Below are positions 46,766 to 56,058 of a stretch of 64,000 nucleotides of DNA, in pieces. Location of the stretch: the NCBI GenBank assembly GCA_965200945.1, contig OZ241749.1:6014001-6078000 (forward strand), in the 5' to 3' direction. Under the pieces are notes generated by a model. It saw only the letters and a list, made by a program, of their open reading frames with translations, was not told the DNA's origin and ran no database searches. The DNA is from JADCRZ01 sp965200945. GTDB lineage: Bacteria; Bacteroidota; Bacteroidia; Chitinophagales; Chitinophagaceae. Made by a program: the position numbers and the translations under genes. Every line of letters begins with the position of its first letter. Positions within the stretch are counted from its first letter, which is position 1.

Positions 46766-49504
46766 ATGAAAAAGAGCACTGCCGCAATACGAAAACTTTT
46801 TCTCCTGGTTGCTTTCATGCTCGTACTGGCTTCCCTGCGGGCACAGGAGGGGCATCCGCATATCCTGGTGAAACCGGCCGACAGGGCGGCCATTCTCGAA
46901 AAGATCAACGGGCAGGCATGGGCGAAAAAAGTATTCGACGCAATGCAGTCGGCCGTGGCTCCCTACGTGGAAAGGCACAAGACGGATCCGCAATGGATCC
47001 TCAGCCGTTATCTCATGAACCGGGCGCCCGGCAAGCGCTACACGCGTTTTTATTCCGATGACGACGGCACCCGGCTGATCAGGTACGAAGGTGATGCACC
47101 CTATCCGACAGTGAGGGTATCTCCACACAAGCGGCCTCCGATCACACAGGACGGGTCTGGCTACCGGATGCCCTCGATCGAAGAGCTGGTGCCCAACGAT
47201 ACTTCCATGAAAATGTGGCTGCAACGCAATGCGCCCGATGGCAGAAAAGAATGGGTGGATCCGCAATCGTTTGTGGAAGGCATCAACGGAAAGATCAACG
47301 AACTGGTGCTGGATGCCAGCATCATATACTGGCTCACGGGAAAGCCCGAATACGCCGTCTTTGCCGCCGATGTGCTGAACCAGTGGGCCTGCGGCGCATC
47401 GTACCAGTCGCCCATCGACGGGCCCTGCCGCACCGGTTTTCTTTCGATCCAGACCCTCGGCGATGCCCGCTATGAAACGCTGACCCTTGCCTATGATTTC
47501 CTGTACGATTTTCTCCGGCAGAAAAATTACAACACCTCTTGGTACGAAGGCGTGTTCGAAAAGATCGCCGCTGCCATGACCTTCCGGGGATACTGGAACA
47601 ACAACTGGTTTGCCGCGCAGACGCCTGCCAAGGTGTTCGCCGCCCTGTCGCTCGAAAAGCCCGGCCGGCGCGACTACTACCTCAATTTTTACCTGAACAA
47701 AGACACTATCAGCGGCAGCTGCGGGCATTTATCGATGGGCTCGGTGGTCGACAAATGGCTGACACCCGACGGGCACTGGAAGGAACCCGGCGGCTATCAC
47801 AATTTTCCCGTGAGCAGCCTGCTGACCTCCGCGCTGGCTTTGGAGAGCAACGGCTACAACGTGTTCGGAAAATACCCGGCGCTGTTCAAATCGTCTTATG
47901 TGCTGCTGAAGTATTCCTTTCCCAATTTCAGCGCGCCATCGATCGGCGATACCGGTCCGGTGTCGCAGAGCCCGGAGTGCCTGGAGATCGGCATCGTGAT
48001 GGCAAAAAAATACAGGAACCCGGTTGCAGATCAGCTGGTGGCCGCCATGGAAGTGATGATCCGGCAAAAGGGGTATCAACGCGGTAACTCCGACTGGCTG
48101 GGACTGCTTTGTTACCTGCCCGAAATACCGGCAGCGAATGGTGTGACCTACACATGGCCCCGGAGCGGTGAGCTGGACTTTGCAAAATGCTATCTGCAGC
48201 GCAACGGCACCGATCCGCAAACGGGTCTCATGTATGTGGTGCAGGGTGCTACCTACAACCACAACCACGCCAACGGCATGTCGCTCGAACTCTATGGTGC
48301 CGGCACCGTCATGGGGCCCGACCCTGGTAAGGGACTGACCTATGAAGCGCCGATGCATGTGAATTATTATGCGCAATGGGCGGCGCACAACACGGTAATC
48401 GCAGGCGGCCGCTCCAGTTCGGTGCCTTATTTTACGGGTGGGGGAGGTGCAAAAAATATGGGTGCTATCAAGCTCGACGCAATGGAACCGCTGGCTGATC
48501 AGGACGCCGTTTCTCCGTTCTGTTCGTTTACCGATACGCGTTATACCGATCTTTCTACCGATACAAAGCAGCAGAGAACACTGGCGATCATCCGGACCGG
48601 TGAGCGTTCCGGATACTATGTGGATATCTATCGCTCTGCGAATCCGGTAAGCAATGAATACCTCTACCATAACATTGGCGACGGACTTACACTGCTCAAT
48701 CGTGATCGCACCGCTCTTGCTGTGAAGCCTGACAGCGTCGCAATGAGCCGGAAACCCTTTGATCCGCCAGGACTGAGAATGATCGAAGAACTGAGATCTG
48801 CAGGCCCGGCAGACAGTATGACCATCGCACTGTTCCGGCTGAAGGAGCGCCAGCAATTTATGCAGGTAATGCTCGCTGGCGGCAGGGATCGGAAGGTGTA
48901 CGCAGGAAGCGGGCCGCAGTCGGGCACGGCCGACATGCCCTATCGAACTATGCGAACTCCCACGTTGATCTGCCGTCAGGCCGGGGAAGCATGGAAGCGG
49001 CCGTTTTTGGCCTTGTATGAACCGTTCACTGGCCAGGGGAACTATACGGTACAGAACATGCAGGCAGTGGAGCAGTCGGCAGACGGTGCGTTTGAGGCGT
49101 TGAAAGTGGTGAATACAGACCGAAGCAGCCAGCTCATCCTGCAATCGCTGGATGATGACAGCCATCATGCAGGCGATGCCGAGCTGGCAGGCAGGTTCGG
49201 TTTGGTGAGTGAAAAAGCGGGGCAGCCCCAATACCTCTATTTGGGTGAAGGGAGCCTGTTATCGTACCGGCAGTATACGCTGCTCACTGGCAGCCCGAAT
49301 GGTGCGGCCAATGTGATGATGGAAGAGAAGACGCTGCTGTTCTCGTGCAACCAGGAAACGACTTTAACGATCCGCCGTGCATCTGTAAAGTCGATGCACA
49401 TCACGGACGTCTCCGGCACACGTGCCCTGCCTTTTGTGCGGGGAAAGGATGGAATATCTGTTACTGTTCCTGCGGTGAAAAATGCGCGTATTACCCTTGA
49501 TTGA
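46766..49504 (+). CDS. Large heparinase II/III-like protein
   Basis: 912 residues from MKKSTAAIRK (an ATG at 46757 is also possible), signal peptide LFLLVAFMLVLASLRAQ. The alpha-helical domain (residues about 150-450) has TGFLSIQTLGDARYETLTLA and the GYWNNNWFAAQTPAK region; the heparinase domain has QGATYNHNHANGMSLELYG near residue 495 followed by AQWAAHNTVIAGGRSS. A C-terminal beta-rich extension of about 250 residues is longer than in its two neighbours. Active-site His/Asn are kept. Specificity unknown. Confidence 0.86.
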   Translation: MKKSTAAIRKLFLLVAFMLVLASLRAQEGHPHILVKPADRAAILEKINGQAWAKKVFDAMQSAVAPYVERHKTDPQWILSRYLMNRAPGKRYTRFYSDDDGTRLIRYEGDAPYPTVRVSPHKRPPITQDGSGYRMPSIEELVPNDTSMKMWLQRNAPDGRKEWVDPQSFVEGINGKINELVLDASIIYWLTGKPEYAVFAADVLNQWACGASYQSPIDGPCRTGFLSIQTLGDARYETLTLAYDFLYDFLRQKNYNTSWYEGVFEKIAAAMTFRGYWNNNWFAAQTPAKVFAALSLEKPGRRDYYLNFYLNKDTISGSCGHLSMGSVVDKWLTPDGHWKEPGGYHNFPVSSLLTSALALESNGYNVFGKYPALFKSSYVLLKYSFPNFSAPSIGDTGPVSQSPECLEIGIVMAKKYRNPVADQLVAAMEVMIRQKGYQRGNSDWLGLLCYLPEIPAANGVTYTWPRSGELDFAKCYLQRNGTDPQTGLMYVVQGATYNHNHANGMSLELYGAGTVMGPDPGKGLTYEAPMHVNYYAQWAAHNTVIAGGRSSSVPYFTGGGGAKNMGAIKLDAMEPLADQDAVSPFCSFTDTRYTDLSTDTKQQRTLAIIRTGERSGYYVDIYRSANPVSNEYLYHNIGDGLTLLNRDRTALAVKPDSVAMSRKPFDPPGLRMIEELRSAGPADSMTIALFRLKERQQFMQVMLAGGRDRKVYAGSGPQSGTADMPYRTMRTPTLICRQAGEAWKRPFLALYEPFTGQGNYTVQNMQAVEQSADGAFEALKVVNTDRSSQLILQSLDDDSHHAGDAELAGRFGLVSEKAGQPQYLYLGEGSLLSYRQYTLLTGSPNGAANVMMEEKTLLFSCNQETTLTIRRASVKSMHITDVSGTRALPFVRGKDGISVTVPAVKNARITLD

Positions 49505-49577
49505 ACAATCATAATCCGAGTATATGAACAAGCTGGTTTTTAGTGCTAAGCGAATATTGTATGCGGGCGTCCTGAAA

Positions 49578-49608
49578 GGCGTGCCACGGTTGGTAACCGT
49601 AACACGCC
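49578..49608. repeat. GGCGTGCCACGG-type hairpin between two lyase genes
   Basis: GGCGTGCCACGGTT (49578-49591) pairs with AACCGTAACACGCC (49595-49608) at 12 of 14 positions. TGAAAGGCGTGCCACGG is identical to the hairpin at 15005-15021. It lies upstream of the third heparinase gene and extends that gene's frame artificially. Confidence 0.6.
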
Positions 49609-49682
49609 AGCGCGAGCTTCGCAGAAACGCGATGCTTCGCGTCAGTGAAATTGACCGGTCCTGTGCGGGGGAGAGGGCAGGC

Positions 49683-51629
49683 ATGGCGTCTCTGCGCCAG
49701 GTAATCATCGCAATCATGATGATCACCCTGTCGTTTAATAGTGCAGAAGCGCAAACGAAAAATTTGCTCAGCACAAAGTTCTCACGTGCCGATCTGCAAA
49801 AGGTGCTGATCAGCCAGGCAGCCTGGGTGCCGTTTCCAAAGCTGGCCGACAGGGCTGGCTGGAGCAAGGCAGACCAGGCCACCATGAAAGCCAACCTGCA
49901 GGAAGCGGAAAAATACATCAACTGGACCTGGCCTTCGGTTCCGGCCACCAAATCGCTGAACATAGAGCGCAACGGCAACCGGAGCGACTATGAAGCGATC
50001 TCTTTCGAGAAGCGCCGGGTGCTGGGTACGCTGCTCATTGCCGAAGTATATGAGAACAAGGGACGCTTCATCGATCCGATCATTGACGGGGTGTATTCCA
50101 TCTGCGAGGAGACGTGGTGGGGATCGCCGGCGCACCTGCCCAAGACCAAAGAGTTCTCAGGTCTGATGGACGTAACCCAACCGTTCGTGGAGCTGTTCGG
50201 CGCGGAGACCGCCACCTATCTTTCCTGGGTCGATTACTTCCTGGGCGACAAGCTCGATGCCATCTCACCGCAGATCCGCAAGCGCATGTATTACGAAATC
50301 AACTACCGCATCTTTCAGCCGCTGATGACGAAGCCGCATGGCTGGATGACCTCCAATGCCAACGGCCGCCGGCCCAACAACTGGAATCCCTGGATCTGTT
50401 CCAACTGGCTCAATGCGGCCCTTCTGCTTGAGAAAGATGAGACAAAACGCACCGATATGGTATACAAGATCCTGCAGGTGCTCGATGAGTTCCTTACACC
50501 TTACCCGCAGGATGGCGGCTGCGATGAAGGTCCGTCGTACTGGGGCGCGGCCGCCGCTTCGCTGTACGATAACATCGCCATGCTGAACCATGTTACCAAC
50601 AACGCTTTCCGGTATGTGTTTGAGGATGAAAAGGTGAAGAACATGGCCCGCTTTATCTACCGGGCACAGATAGGTGAAAAATATTTCCTCGACTTCGCCG
50701 ACGCCGATCCGCAGCCCGGCATCGACGGCAACATGGTATACCGGTTCGGGAAAGACATCCGCGACACCGGCATGGTCCGCTTCGGGGCCTTCTACCGCGA
50801 ACCCGAAACAGCGAAGATCGACCGCTTTCATTATTTCAGGAACTTCTATTCCCTCTTCATCCAGGATGACTACCGCCAGGCGCCGAAAGGGCTGCCCCTT
50901 CCGCAGGATGTGTGGCTGCCCGACATACAGGTGATGATCGCCCGCGACGCCGGCGGCACCACCAACGGATTTTTCGTGGCCGCCAAAGGGGGCAACAACG
51001 ATGAAAGTCATAACCACAACGACATCGGCAACTACGTCGTCTACTACAACGGCAAGCCGCTGCTGATCGACGTCGGCAGGGGCTCCTACACCGCCAAAAC
51101 ATTCAGCAACCGCCGCTACGATATCTGGTTCAACTGCTCCGACTACCACAACGACCCTACCATCAATGGCGTCGACCAGCTGGCCGGTGCCAGCTACAAA
51201 GCCGGCAGCGTCTCCTGCAAACAAGACAAAGCCTCCGCGCAGCTCTCCCTCGACATCGCCGCCGCATATCCCGACAGTGCAGGCGTCGGCAGCTGGCAGC
51301 GCACCGTGCGCCTCAACCGCGGCAAAAGCGTGGAGATCACCGACGTCATTTCCCTCAAACGGGCCCGATCGCTCACCCAGCACCTCATGACCTGCTACCC
51401 CGCCGAGATCCTGCACCCCGGCCAGCTCCTCATCCACTATCCCACCCGCAACTTCATCGTGCACTACGACCCGAAGCGTCTCCGGCCCACGATCGAGAAA
51501 AAAGTATTGAACACACCGGAAGATAAAGGCATTATTGAGAAGTGGGGAGATAGTATTTACAGGATCAATTTTGAGGTGATTGGGTTGAAGATGAAAGATA
51601 AGCTGGGGTTTGTGGTGGTGGGGGAGTGA
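49683..51629 (+). CDS. Heparinase II/III-family polysaccharide lyase
   Basis: 648 residues from ATG 49683, chosen because MASLRQVIIAIMMITLSFN is a good signal peptide; the frame is open back to 49524 but that stretch is repeat DNA. Clear alginate/heparinase layout: NNWNPWICSNWLNAALLLEK and PYPQDGGCDEGPSYWGAAAA in the toroid, then ESHNHNDIGNYVVYYNGKPL, DVGRGSYTAKTFSNRRYDIW and SDYHNDPTINGVDQ, which hold the conserved His, Tyr and Asn. This is the most canonical of the three heparinase-like genes. It ends the plus-strand block. Confidence 0.9.
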   Translation: MASLRQVIIAIMMITLSFNSAEAQTKNLLSTKFSRADLQKVLISQAAWVPFPKLADRAGWSKADQATMKANLQEAEKYINWTWPSVPATKSLNIERNGNRSDYEAISFEKRRVLGTLLIAEVYENKGRFIDPIIDGVYSICEETWWGSPAHLPKTKEFSGLMDVTQPFVELFGAETATYLSWVDYFLGDKLDAISPQIRKRMYYEINYRIFQPLMTKPHGWMTSNANGRRPNNWNPWICSNWLNAALLLEKDETKRTDMVYKILQVLDEFLTPYPQDGGCDEGPSYWGAAAASLYDNIAMLNHVTNNAFRYVFEDEKVKNMARFIYRAQIGEKYFLDFADADPQPGIDGNMVYRFGKDIRDTGMVRFGAFYREPETAKIDRFHYFRNFYSLFIQDDYRQAPKGLPLPQDVWLPDIQVMIARDAGGTTNGFFVAAKGGNNDESHNHNDIGNYVVYYNGKPLLIDVGRGSYTAKTFSNRRYDIWFNCSDYHNDPTINGVDQLAGASYKAGSVSCKQDKASAQLSLDIAAAYPDSAGVGSWQRTVRLNRGKSVEITDVISLKRARSLTQHLMTCYPAEILHPGQLLIHYPTRNFIVHYDPKRLRPTIEKKVLNTPEDKGIIEKWGDSIYRINFEVIGLKMKDKLGFVVVGE

Positions 51630-51763
51630 GGAGGGTGTTATTCCAACGCAGCGGGCAACGTATTTTGTGTGATCAACGAGGCTGCACGCTGTGTTGGAAT
51701 CTGCAGATTGTTTTGATGATTGACACCCTAAGTAATTAGATTACCAACTCATTCAAAAGGATC

Positions 51764-51840
51764 GCTTCCCCGCTTAGACCTCCGGCAGGCGCGCAGCTGC
51801 TTATGGGTGAGAAAGCGGGTGGCGCCTGCCGGAGATGACA
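51764..51840. repeat. Hairpin repeat related to copies A and B
   Basis: A perfect 13-bp inverted repeat, CTCCGGCAGGCGC (51780-51792) and GCGCCTGCCGGAG (51822-51834), preceded by TTCCCCGCTTAGA and followed by ATGACA, both also found in copy A (29745-29822). It lies in the 407-bp gene-free interval 51630-52036 between the third lyase and the GIY-YIG gene; nothing else is seen there. Confidence 0.65.
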
Positions 51841-52036
51841 GAGAGGATGAAAGGCAAAGCTTTACTTTCCAGCTGTCAACTGTTCACCAGGGGAATGGGA
51901 GGAAGGCCAAATTTGCCCTTATTGATTTTGTCATTTCAGCAAAACGCAGGCAGCAACCTGCACAAACAGTGACTTGCTGCGCTTTGCTGAAATCTGCAGA
52001 GTATCATGAGGTGCGATCTATAAAAGTACTGAAGCA

Positions 52037-52366
52037 TCAAAGCGCATCAGGTGGCCATTTATCAAAGAATTCCCTGTTTAAAACATCCCAATCAGGATTA
52101 AATCCATAAATCAGATCCTCCTTCTTTTTACGATCCCACTTTTTAATTTCTTTTTCCCTTGCAATTGCATTGTTGACATAGCGAAATATCTCATAGTAAA
52201 CCAACAAATAGCAGTAGTATCGGCCAGAAAATGTTTTGGAATTTCCACGATTGAGGTAATGTTCCATGATCCGCCTGGGAAGATCGTTGGTCACGCCGAT
52301 GTAAAGAACAGACTTTGTTTGACTCGTTAAGATATAAACACAAAAGCTACGGGGAGAAACTTTCAT
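52037..52366 (-). CDS. GIY-YIG nuclease family protein
   Basis: 109 residues, the length of a stand-alone GIY-YIG domain. FCVYILTSQTKSVLYIGVTN is the GIY-YIG pair (VYI, YIG), followed by DLPRRIMEHYLN with the Arg and His, EIFRYVNNAIAREKEIKKW with the catalytic Glu, and the C-terminal KKEDLIYGFNPDWDVL. Such proteins are multicopy in Bacteroidota and their roles are unknown. It is unrelated in function to the enzymes around it and lies next to a hairpin repeat. Confidence 0.92.
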   Translation of the reverse strand: MKVSPRSFCVYILTSQTKSVLYIGVTNDLPRRIMEHYLNRGNSKTFSGRYYCYLLVYYEIFRYVNNAIAREKEIKKWDRKKKEDLIYGFNPDWDVLNREFFDKWPPDAL

Positions 52367-52408
52367 GTAGCATTTTACGAAATCAAATAAATACTACGAC
52401 GGGTGATT

Positions 52409-54469
52409 TCACTCCCCCACCATCCTCTTTTCCCCGCTAATCTTCTCTGCCGCCATGCCGTTCCCGGCATAAAAGTTTTCAGCCACCACGCCGTTCTTCA
52501 CCGCATACGACTCTACGCCGGAACCACTGTTGTAGTGGATGCGGTTGTTGGTCACTGTTACATGCGAGGAGCCTGTGTGCAGGTACTCGAGCAGTATGCC
52601 GCTTTGGTTGTTGCCTTCGATGAGGTTGCGGGTGAGGGTGATGTTGTTGCTTTCTGTGACCAGTGCGCCGTGGTACGCATTGCGGGCGATCTCGCAGCTG
52701 GCGACGGTGACGCCGGTGCAGTGGTCGAGGGCGATGCCGGCGCCGAAGGGCGAGGTGTCGAGACGGCAGTCCTGGATGGTGGTATTGAGGCAGTGGGTGA
52801 GAAGCAGGTTGTGCTGCAGCCGGGGACCCGGCACAGCAGTGGAGCCGTTCTCTGTGAAATCGCAGCGGAGAATATTTACGTTGGATGCGCCGCTGATAAA
52901 CACGCCGTTGTAGGTGCAGTTCTGAACGGTGAGCCGCTCCAGGCGGATCCCTTTCATTTGTGCGGCGGTGAGCGCGCGGAATACGATGCCGCCCCGGTTG
53001 CTGCCGTTGCGGAAAGAGCGGTTGCTGTTGGGATCGGTGCCGTAATCGGATTTGTTGGAGCCTTCCACCAGGAGGTCGCGGATGGTGATATCATGCAGGT
53101 CGTCGCCGGCGTTCACGATGGCATCCCGGTCGGCAGACGTGGGATCGAGGAAAATGATGCTGGCCGTTCCTTCGCCGGCCAGTGTAACGCCCGACGGCAT
53201 CTTCAACGTGGCCGGTAGGGTATGCAGACCGGCTTTCAGCAGTACGGTTCTGCCGGTGCCGGCAGCAGCATCCAGCGCTTTCTGAACCGGTTCACCTTGC
53301 TTCACGATGATGGCATCGGCAGGCACGGGAGGCGCACCCGGCGCACCGGCACCGGCAACATACCCGGTGGTGCTGGCTTTCAGTTGCACTTGTGCAACAG
53401 GACCTTTTACAAGCGGCACCCGCACCGAACTCAGCACGCTGCGGTCGGCTTTTGCCCGCGACGAATCGACCGCCTGTTTCGTAAACGGCATGCTCACACC
53501 CCGCGCCGAATAATGCTGGTAAACATATTCATAATCATCGCGCAGGTTCTTTGCACGCTCGGCGATCACGCCATAACATGGCGGCTTTTGTCCGAGCAGG
53601 AAACCCGCGGTGTATTCGTACCCCAGGGCGATCCGGTTGTCGGCAATGGAAAAAAGATCCACGCCTTGTGTGAAGGCAACCTGCGCGGCGCCGGCAAACT
53701 CTCCAAGCCCGAGCTGTACATGGCCCTGGTCGCGCAGGCTTTCCTGACACTGGCCGCTGGGGTAGATGTATTTGAAGATGCTACCATTGAAAGGCCCGTG
53801 CAGGAAATGATCCACCGCGTTGTTGAACATAGTCCGGTTGTCGGTGAAGATGGCCATCGCCATGATGGAATGAATGATGGCGCCGTCCCAGTTGCCGTTG
53901 GCCTGCGGAAAATAAAAACGGATCAGCGGATAGTAAACGGTCTCCAGCATATTGGTGAACCGGTCGATCTCAGCAGGCAGCCAGCCGGCGTTGGTATAGC
54001 GCAGGATCTCCGCCGCGTTGCACCACACATGCCCCGTCCAGGCCGCTAATAATTTTGCATCGTTGTAATCGAAATCCCACACCACGGGCGACCAGGCGTT
54101 GATGATCCTGATCGCTTTCTTTGCATAGGCAGCATCGCCCGTGATGTACCACACCAGCGCATTGGTATACGCCATATCGGCACTCCTCGACAGATCGTCT
54201 CCGCCGATGTTGGGGCGGCCGTAAGGACCCCGCAAAACATGGGTGTGCGGCTTCGCAACAAAATTTGTGTCTGCAGCGGCTTTCAGCCGGTCGAAGGCCT
54301 GTTTGTACGGCTGTTCGCCGGCCAGTACTTTTTTCTTCATGGCAGCCAGGTCCGGTGCGGTCTGGTTCACGCCCGGGTGAATAAATTTCTGTGCGTGTAC
54401 AAGGGAGGGGAGTGAGAAATAAAGAAGGAGAATCAGGAGCGGTCGTGTAAGTCGTTTAAGGCTGTTCAT
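52409..54469 (-). CDS. Alginate-lyase domain fused to right-handed beta-helix, secreted
   Basis: 686 residues with a signal peptide (LLILLLYFSLPSLVHAQ). Residues about 30-330 are an alginate lyase-type alpha-toroid: NGNWDGAIIHSIMAMAIFTD, FNGSIFKYIYPSGQCQESLR and DQGHVQLGLGEFAGAAQ. Residues about 390-680 form a right-handed parallel beta-helix with repeated turns (GVTLAGEGTASIIFLD, NGVFISGASNVNILRCDFTE, TVTNNRIHYNSGSGVES), as in PL6 and related lyases. The two modules in one chain suggest two cutting activities or binding plus cutting. It is the last gene of the SusC-led minus-strand unit. Confidence 0.87.
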   Translation of the reverse strand: MNSLKRLTRPLLILLLYFSLPSLVHAQKFIHPGVNQTAPDLAAMKKKVLAGEQPYKQAFDRLKAAADTNFVAKPHTHVLRGPYGRPNIGGDDLSRSADMAYTNALVWYITGDAAYAKKAIRIINAWSPVVWDFDYNDAKLLAAWTGHVWCNAAEILRYTNAGWLPAEIDRFTNMLETVYYPLIRFYFPQANGNWDGAIIHSIMAMAIFTDNRTMFNNAVDHFLHGPFNGSIFKYIYPSGQCQESLRDQGHVQLGLGEFAGAAQVAFTQGVDLFSIADNRIALGYEYTAGFLLGQKPPCYGVIAERAKNLRDDYEYVYQHYSARGVSMPFTKQAVDSSRAKADRSVLSSVRVPLVKGPVAQVQLKASTTGYVAGAGAPGAPPVPADAIIVKQGEPVQKALDAAAGTGRTVLLKAGLHTLPATLKMPSGVTLAGEGTASIIFLDPTSADRDAIVNAGDDLHDITIRDLLVEGSNKSDYGTDPNSNRSFRNGSNRGGIVFRALTAAQMKGIRLERLTVQNCTYNGVFISGASNVNILRCDFTENGSTAVPGPRLQHNLLLTHCLNTTIQDCRLDTSPFGAGIALDHCTGVTVASCEIARNAYHGALVTESNNITLTRNLIEGNNQSGILLEYLHTGSSHVTVTNNRIHYNSGSGVESYAVKNGVVAENFYAGNGMAAEKISGEKRMVGE

Positions 54470-54570
54470 ATGCGTAAAGACAGGATGAAATAAAAAAGCT
54501 AACAGCGCACTGTCACAGTTATCCGCTGTTTCAGTCTGCTGTTAGCTGGAGAATGGCAGGCAATCGTTCA

Positions 54571-55563
54571 CTACATCGCGTACCGCTTGATGCTGATCAC
54601 GGCGCGTTTGGTGTTGTTATCAACAGAGTTGAAATAGATATAGGCACGGTATTTTTTGTCGGCCGTCTCCACCCAGGCGCCGGCTTCCTGTTTCAGGTTC
54701 AGCGCATAGTTGGGAGCGGTGGCGAAGTTGAGCTGCTGGAAATCCACATCATCGATGTAGATGCCGTACTGCAGCTGGGCCAGGTTAAAATCCTGCAGGT
54801 TGAATACCTTGCTGATCTTGGTGCTTTTGTTGGCGCCGGCGGGGATCACAACGCTGGGCAGGTACTGCGTATCGGCTCCGGGAGATACCAGCGCATGGGC
54901 GTAGGTAACGGTGGAAAGCGCGCGGTACACATAGATGAGGTCGATCTTGGCGGCATTGGCAGCGGCGGTTGCGCTGGTATACACGGCGGTGTCTGCAATG
55001 GAAATATAGCAGCTGTCACCGTCATGCATTTTGATGAGGCGGGCCATGTCCATCTTGGCGACGGTATAAGGGCCCATGGTCTGCGATACCGTTTCGCCGT
55101 CGCTGCTTTTTGCCGTGAAGGTAAACGACACCGTCTTTCCCCTGGCCGCTTCCGGGATCACGTAGTAGTAACGCAGCGTTGCCGCCATGGTATCCTTGGT
55201 GAAAGTAACCGAAGTCAGGTTGTCTTTGTTCACGGAAGGAGAGCCGACCTGTACGCCGACATCGGCGCCGTTACCGGCGGTATAAAAAGACCTGTTCTCC
55301 ATGAAGGTTGCCGGTGCGCCTGCAACGGAAGCTTCCACCTGAGCCGACACGATCTTTTTTCCGGGCAGGATCGCCATGGCATAGGCAAATTCTATACGCT
55401 GGCCAACGATGTTGGGCCCGAGGGTTCTTTTAATGACTTCGTTCTGCAATACATCTTTCGGGACCGGAGTTTTGTAATCCTCCTTCTTGCATGCTACCGC
55501 AAGCAGCAGGAACGGCACCACCCAGGATGCATACTTGATGTAAAAGGGTTTATGCTGAGACAT
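54571..55563 (-). CDS. SusE/F-position surface lipoprotein (DUF4466-like)
   Basis: 330 residues from ATG 55563 (MSQHKPFYIKYAS). Signal II with the lipobox LLAVAC at residue about 25, then KKEDYKTPVPKDVLQNEVIKRT. The mature protein is beta-rich and carries RAYIYFNSVDNNTKRAVISI near the C-terminus; the pattern fits DUF4466 proteins that accompany SusC/SusD pairs and probably bind glycan at the surface. The family name is a recognition from memory and less sure than the lipoprotein call. 42 bp separate it from the preceding lipoprotein gene. Confidence 0.7.
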   Translation of the reverse strand: MSQHKPFYIKYASWVVPFLLLAVACKKEDYKTPVPKDVLQNEVIKRTLGPNIVGQRIEFAYAMAILPGKKIVSAQVEASVAGAPATFMENRSFYTAGNGADVGVQVGSPSVNKDNLTSVTFTKDTMAATLRYYYVIPEAARGKTVSFTFTAKSSDGETVSQTMGPYTVAKMDMARLIKMHDGDSCYISIADTAVYTSATAAANAAKIDLIYVYRALSTVTYAHALVSPGADTQYLPSVVIPAGANKSTKISKVFNLQDFNLAQLQYGIYIDDVDFQQLNFATAPNYALNLKQEAGAWVETADKKYRAYIYFNSVDNNTKRAVISIKRYAM

Positions 55564-55605
55564 ATGTTTGTTTTTTGACAAGAGTGATTGGGAATAAGCT
55601 GACAG

Positions 55606-56013
55606 CTATTTCTTCTGAACGGAGACGATGACTTTGTATGGTTTCTTAACCTGGCGGTTGCCCGAGATGACCGTCCAAACCTTCGGATTGGCCAGGTCGG
55701 AGAAATCTACTTTGCCGGTGATCTTGGGATCGAGTTTGGCATCTGTTACCAGGGTAAACTGGGGGTACAGGTTTTTAAGGTCGGTACCGTACAACACTTC
55801 CACATTCACTGTCTGGGCCACGGTGTCGATGACGGCGTTCTTGGTTCGCACGGTCACGAAATCGGTGCCCAGCAATTCAAAATTGCTCACATAGCATTCG
55901 GCGCGGGTGGTGATCAGCAGGCCGTCTTCATCCACCGGAACATCCTGCTTGCAGGCTGCCAGTCCGCCGGCGAGGAGGGCCAGCACGGAAAATATCCTGA
56001 TATACTTCTTCAT
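55606..56013 (-). CDS. Small PUL lipoprotein (DUF5018-like)
   Basis: 135 residues with a lipobox (LALLAGGLAAC at residue 21). The mature domain reads NVEVLYGTDLKNLYPQFTLV, then DPKITGKVDFSDLANPKVWT and KKPYKVIVSVQKK, the single Ig-like DUF5018 arrangement seen between SusD and larger PUL lipoproteins. It lies 45 bp after the susD gene and ahead of the DUF4466-like gene in the same direction, so all belong to the SusC-led operon. Confidence 0.8.
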   Translation of the reverse strand: MKKYIRIFSVLALLAGGLAACKQDVPVDEDGLLITTRAECYVSNFELLGTDFVTVRTKNAVIDTVAQTVNVEVLYGTDLKNLYPQFTLVTDAKLDPKITGKVDFSDLANPKVWTVISGNRQVKKPYKVIVSVQKK

Positions 56014-56058
56014 ATGCTTTGTATGTATAATGTTCGTTTTACTTTCTGAAACCCCGGG

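Noticed and set aside
46172..49231. Long open frames antisense to the heparinase-like genes (46172-47728 and 47729-49231)
   Set aside because: Sense frames have signal peptides and family motifs; antisense products show none.
49524..49682. N-terminal extension of the third heparinase-like protein
   Set aside because: Encoded by repeat DNA; the ATG at 49683 gives a proper signal peptide.
51807..52109. 100-codon plus-strand frame over the hairpin and GIY-YIG end
   Set aside because: Starts in a repeat, runs antisense to GIY-YIG, no domain.
52037..52366. GIY-YIG gene as an intron homing endonuclease
   Set aside because: No split host gene or intron is seen; the protein is the short stand-alone type.
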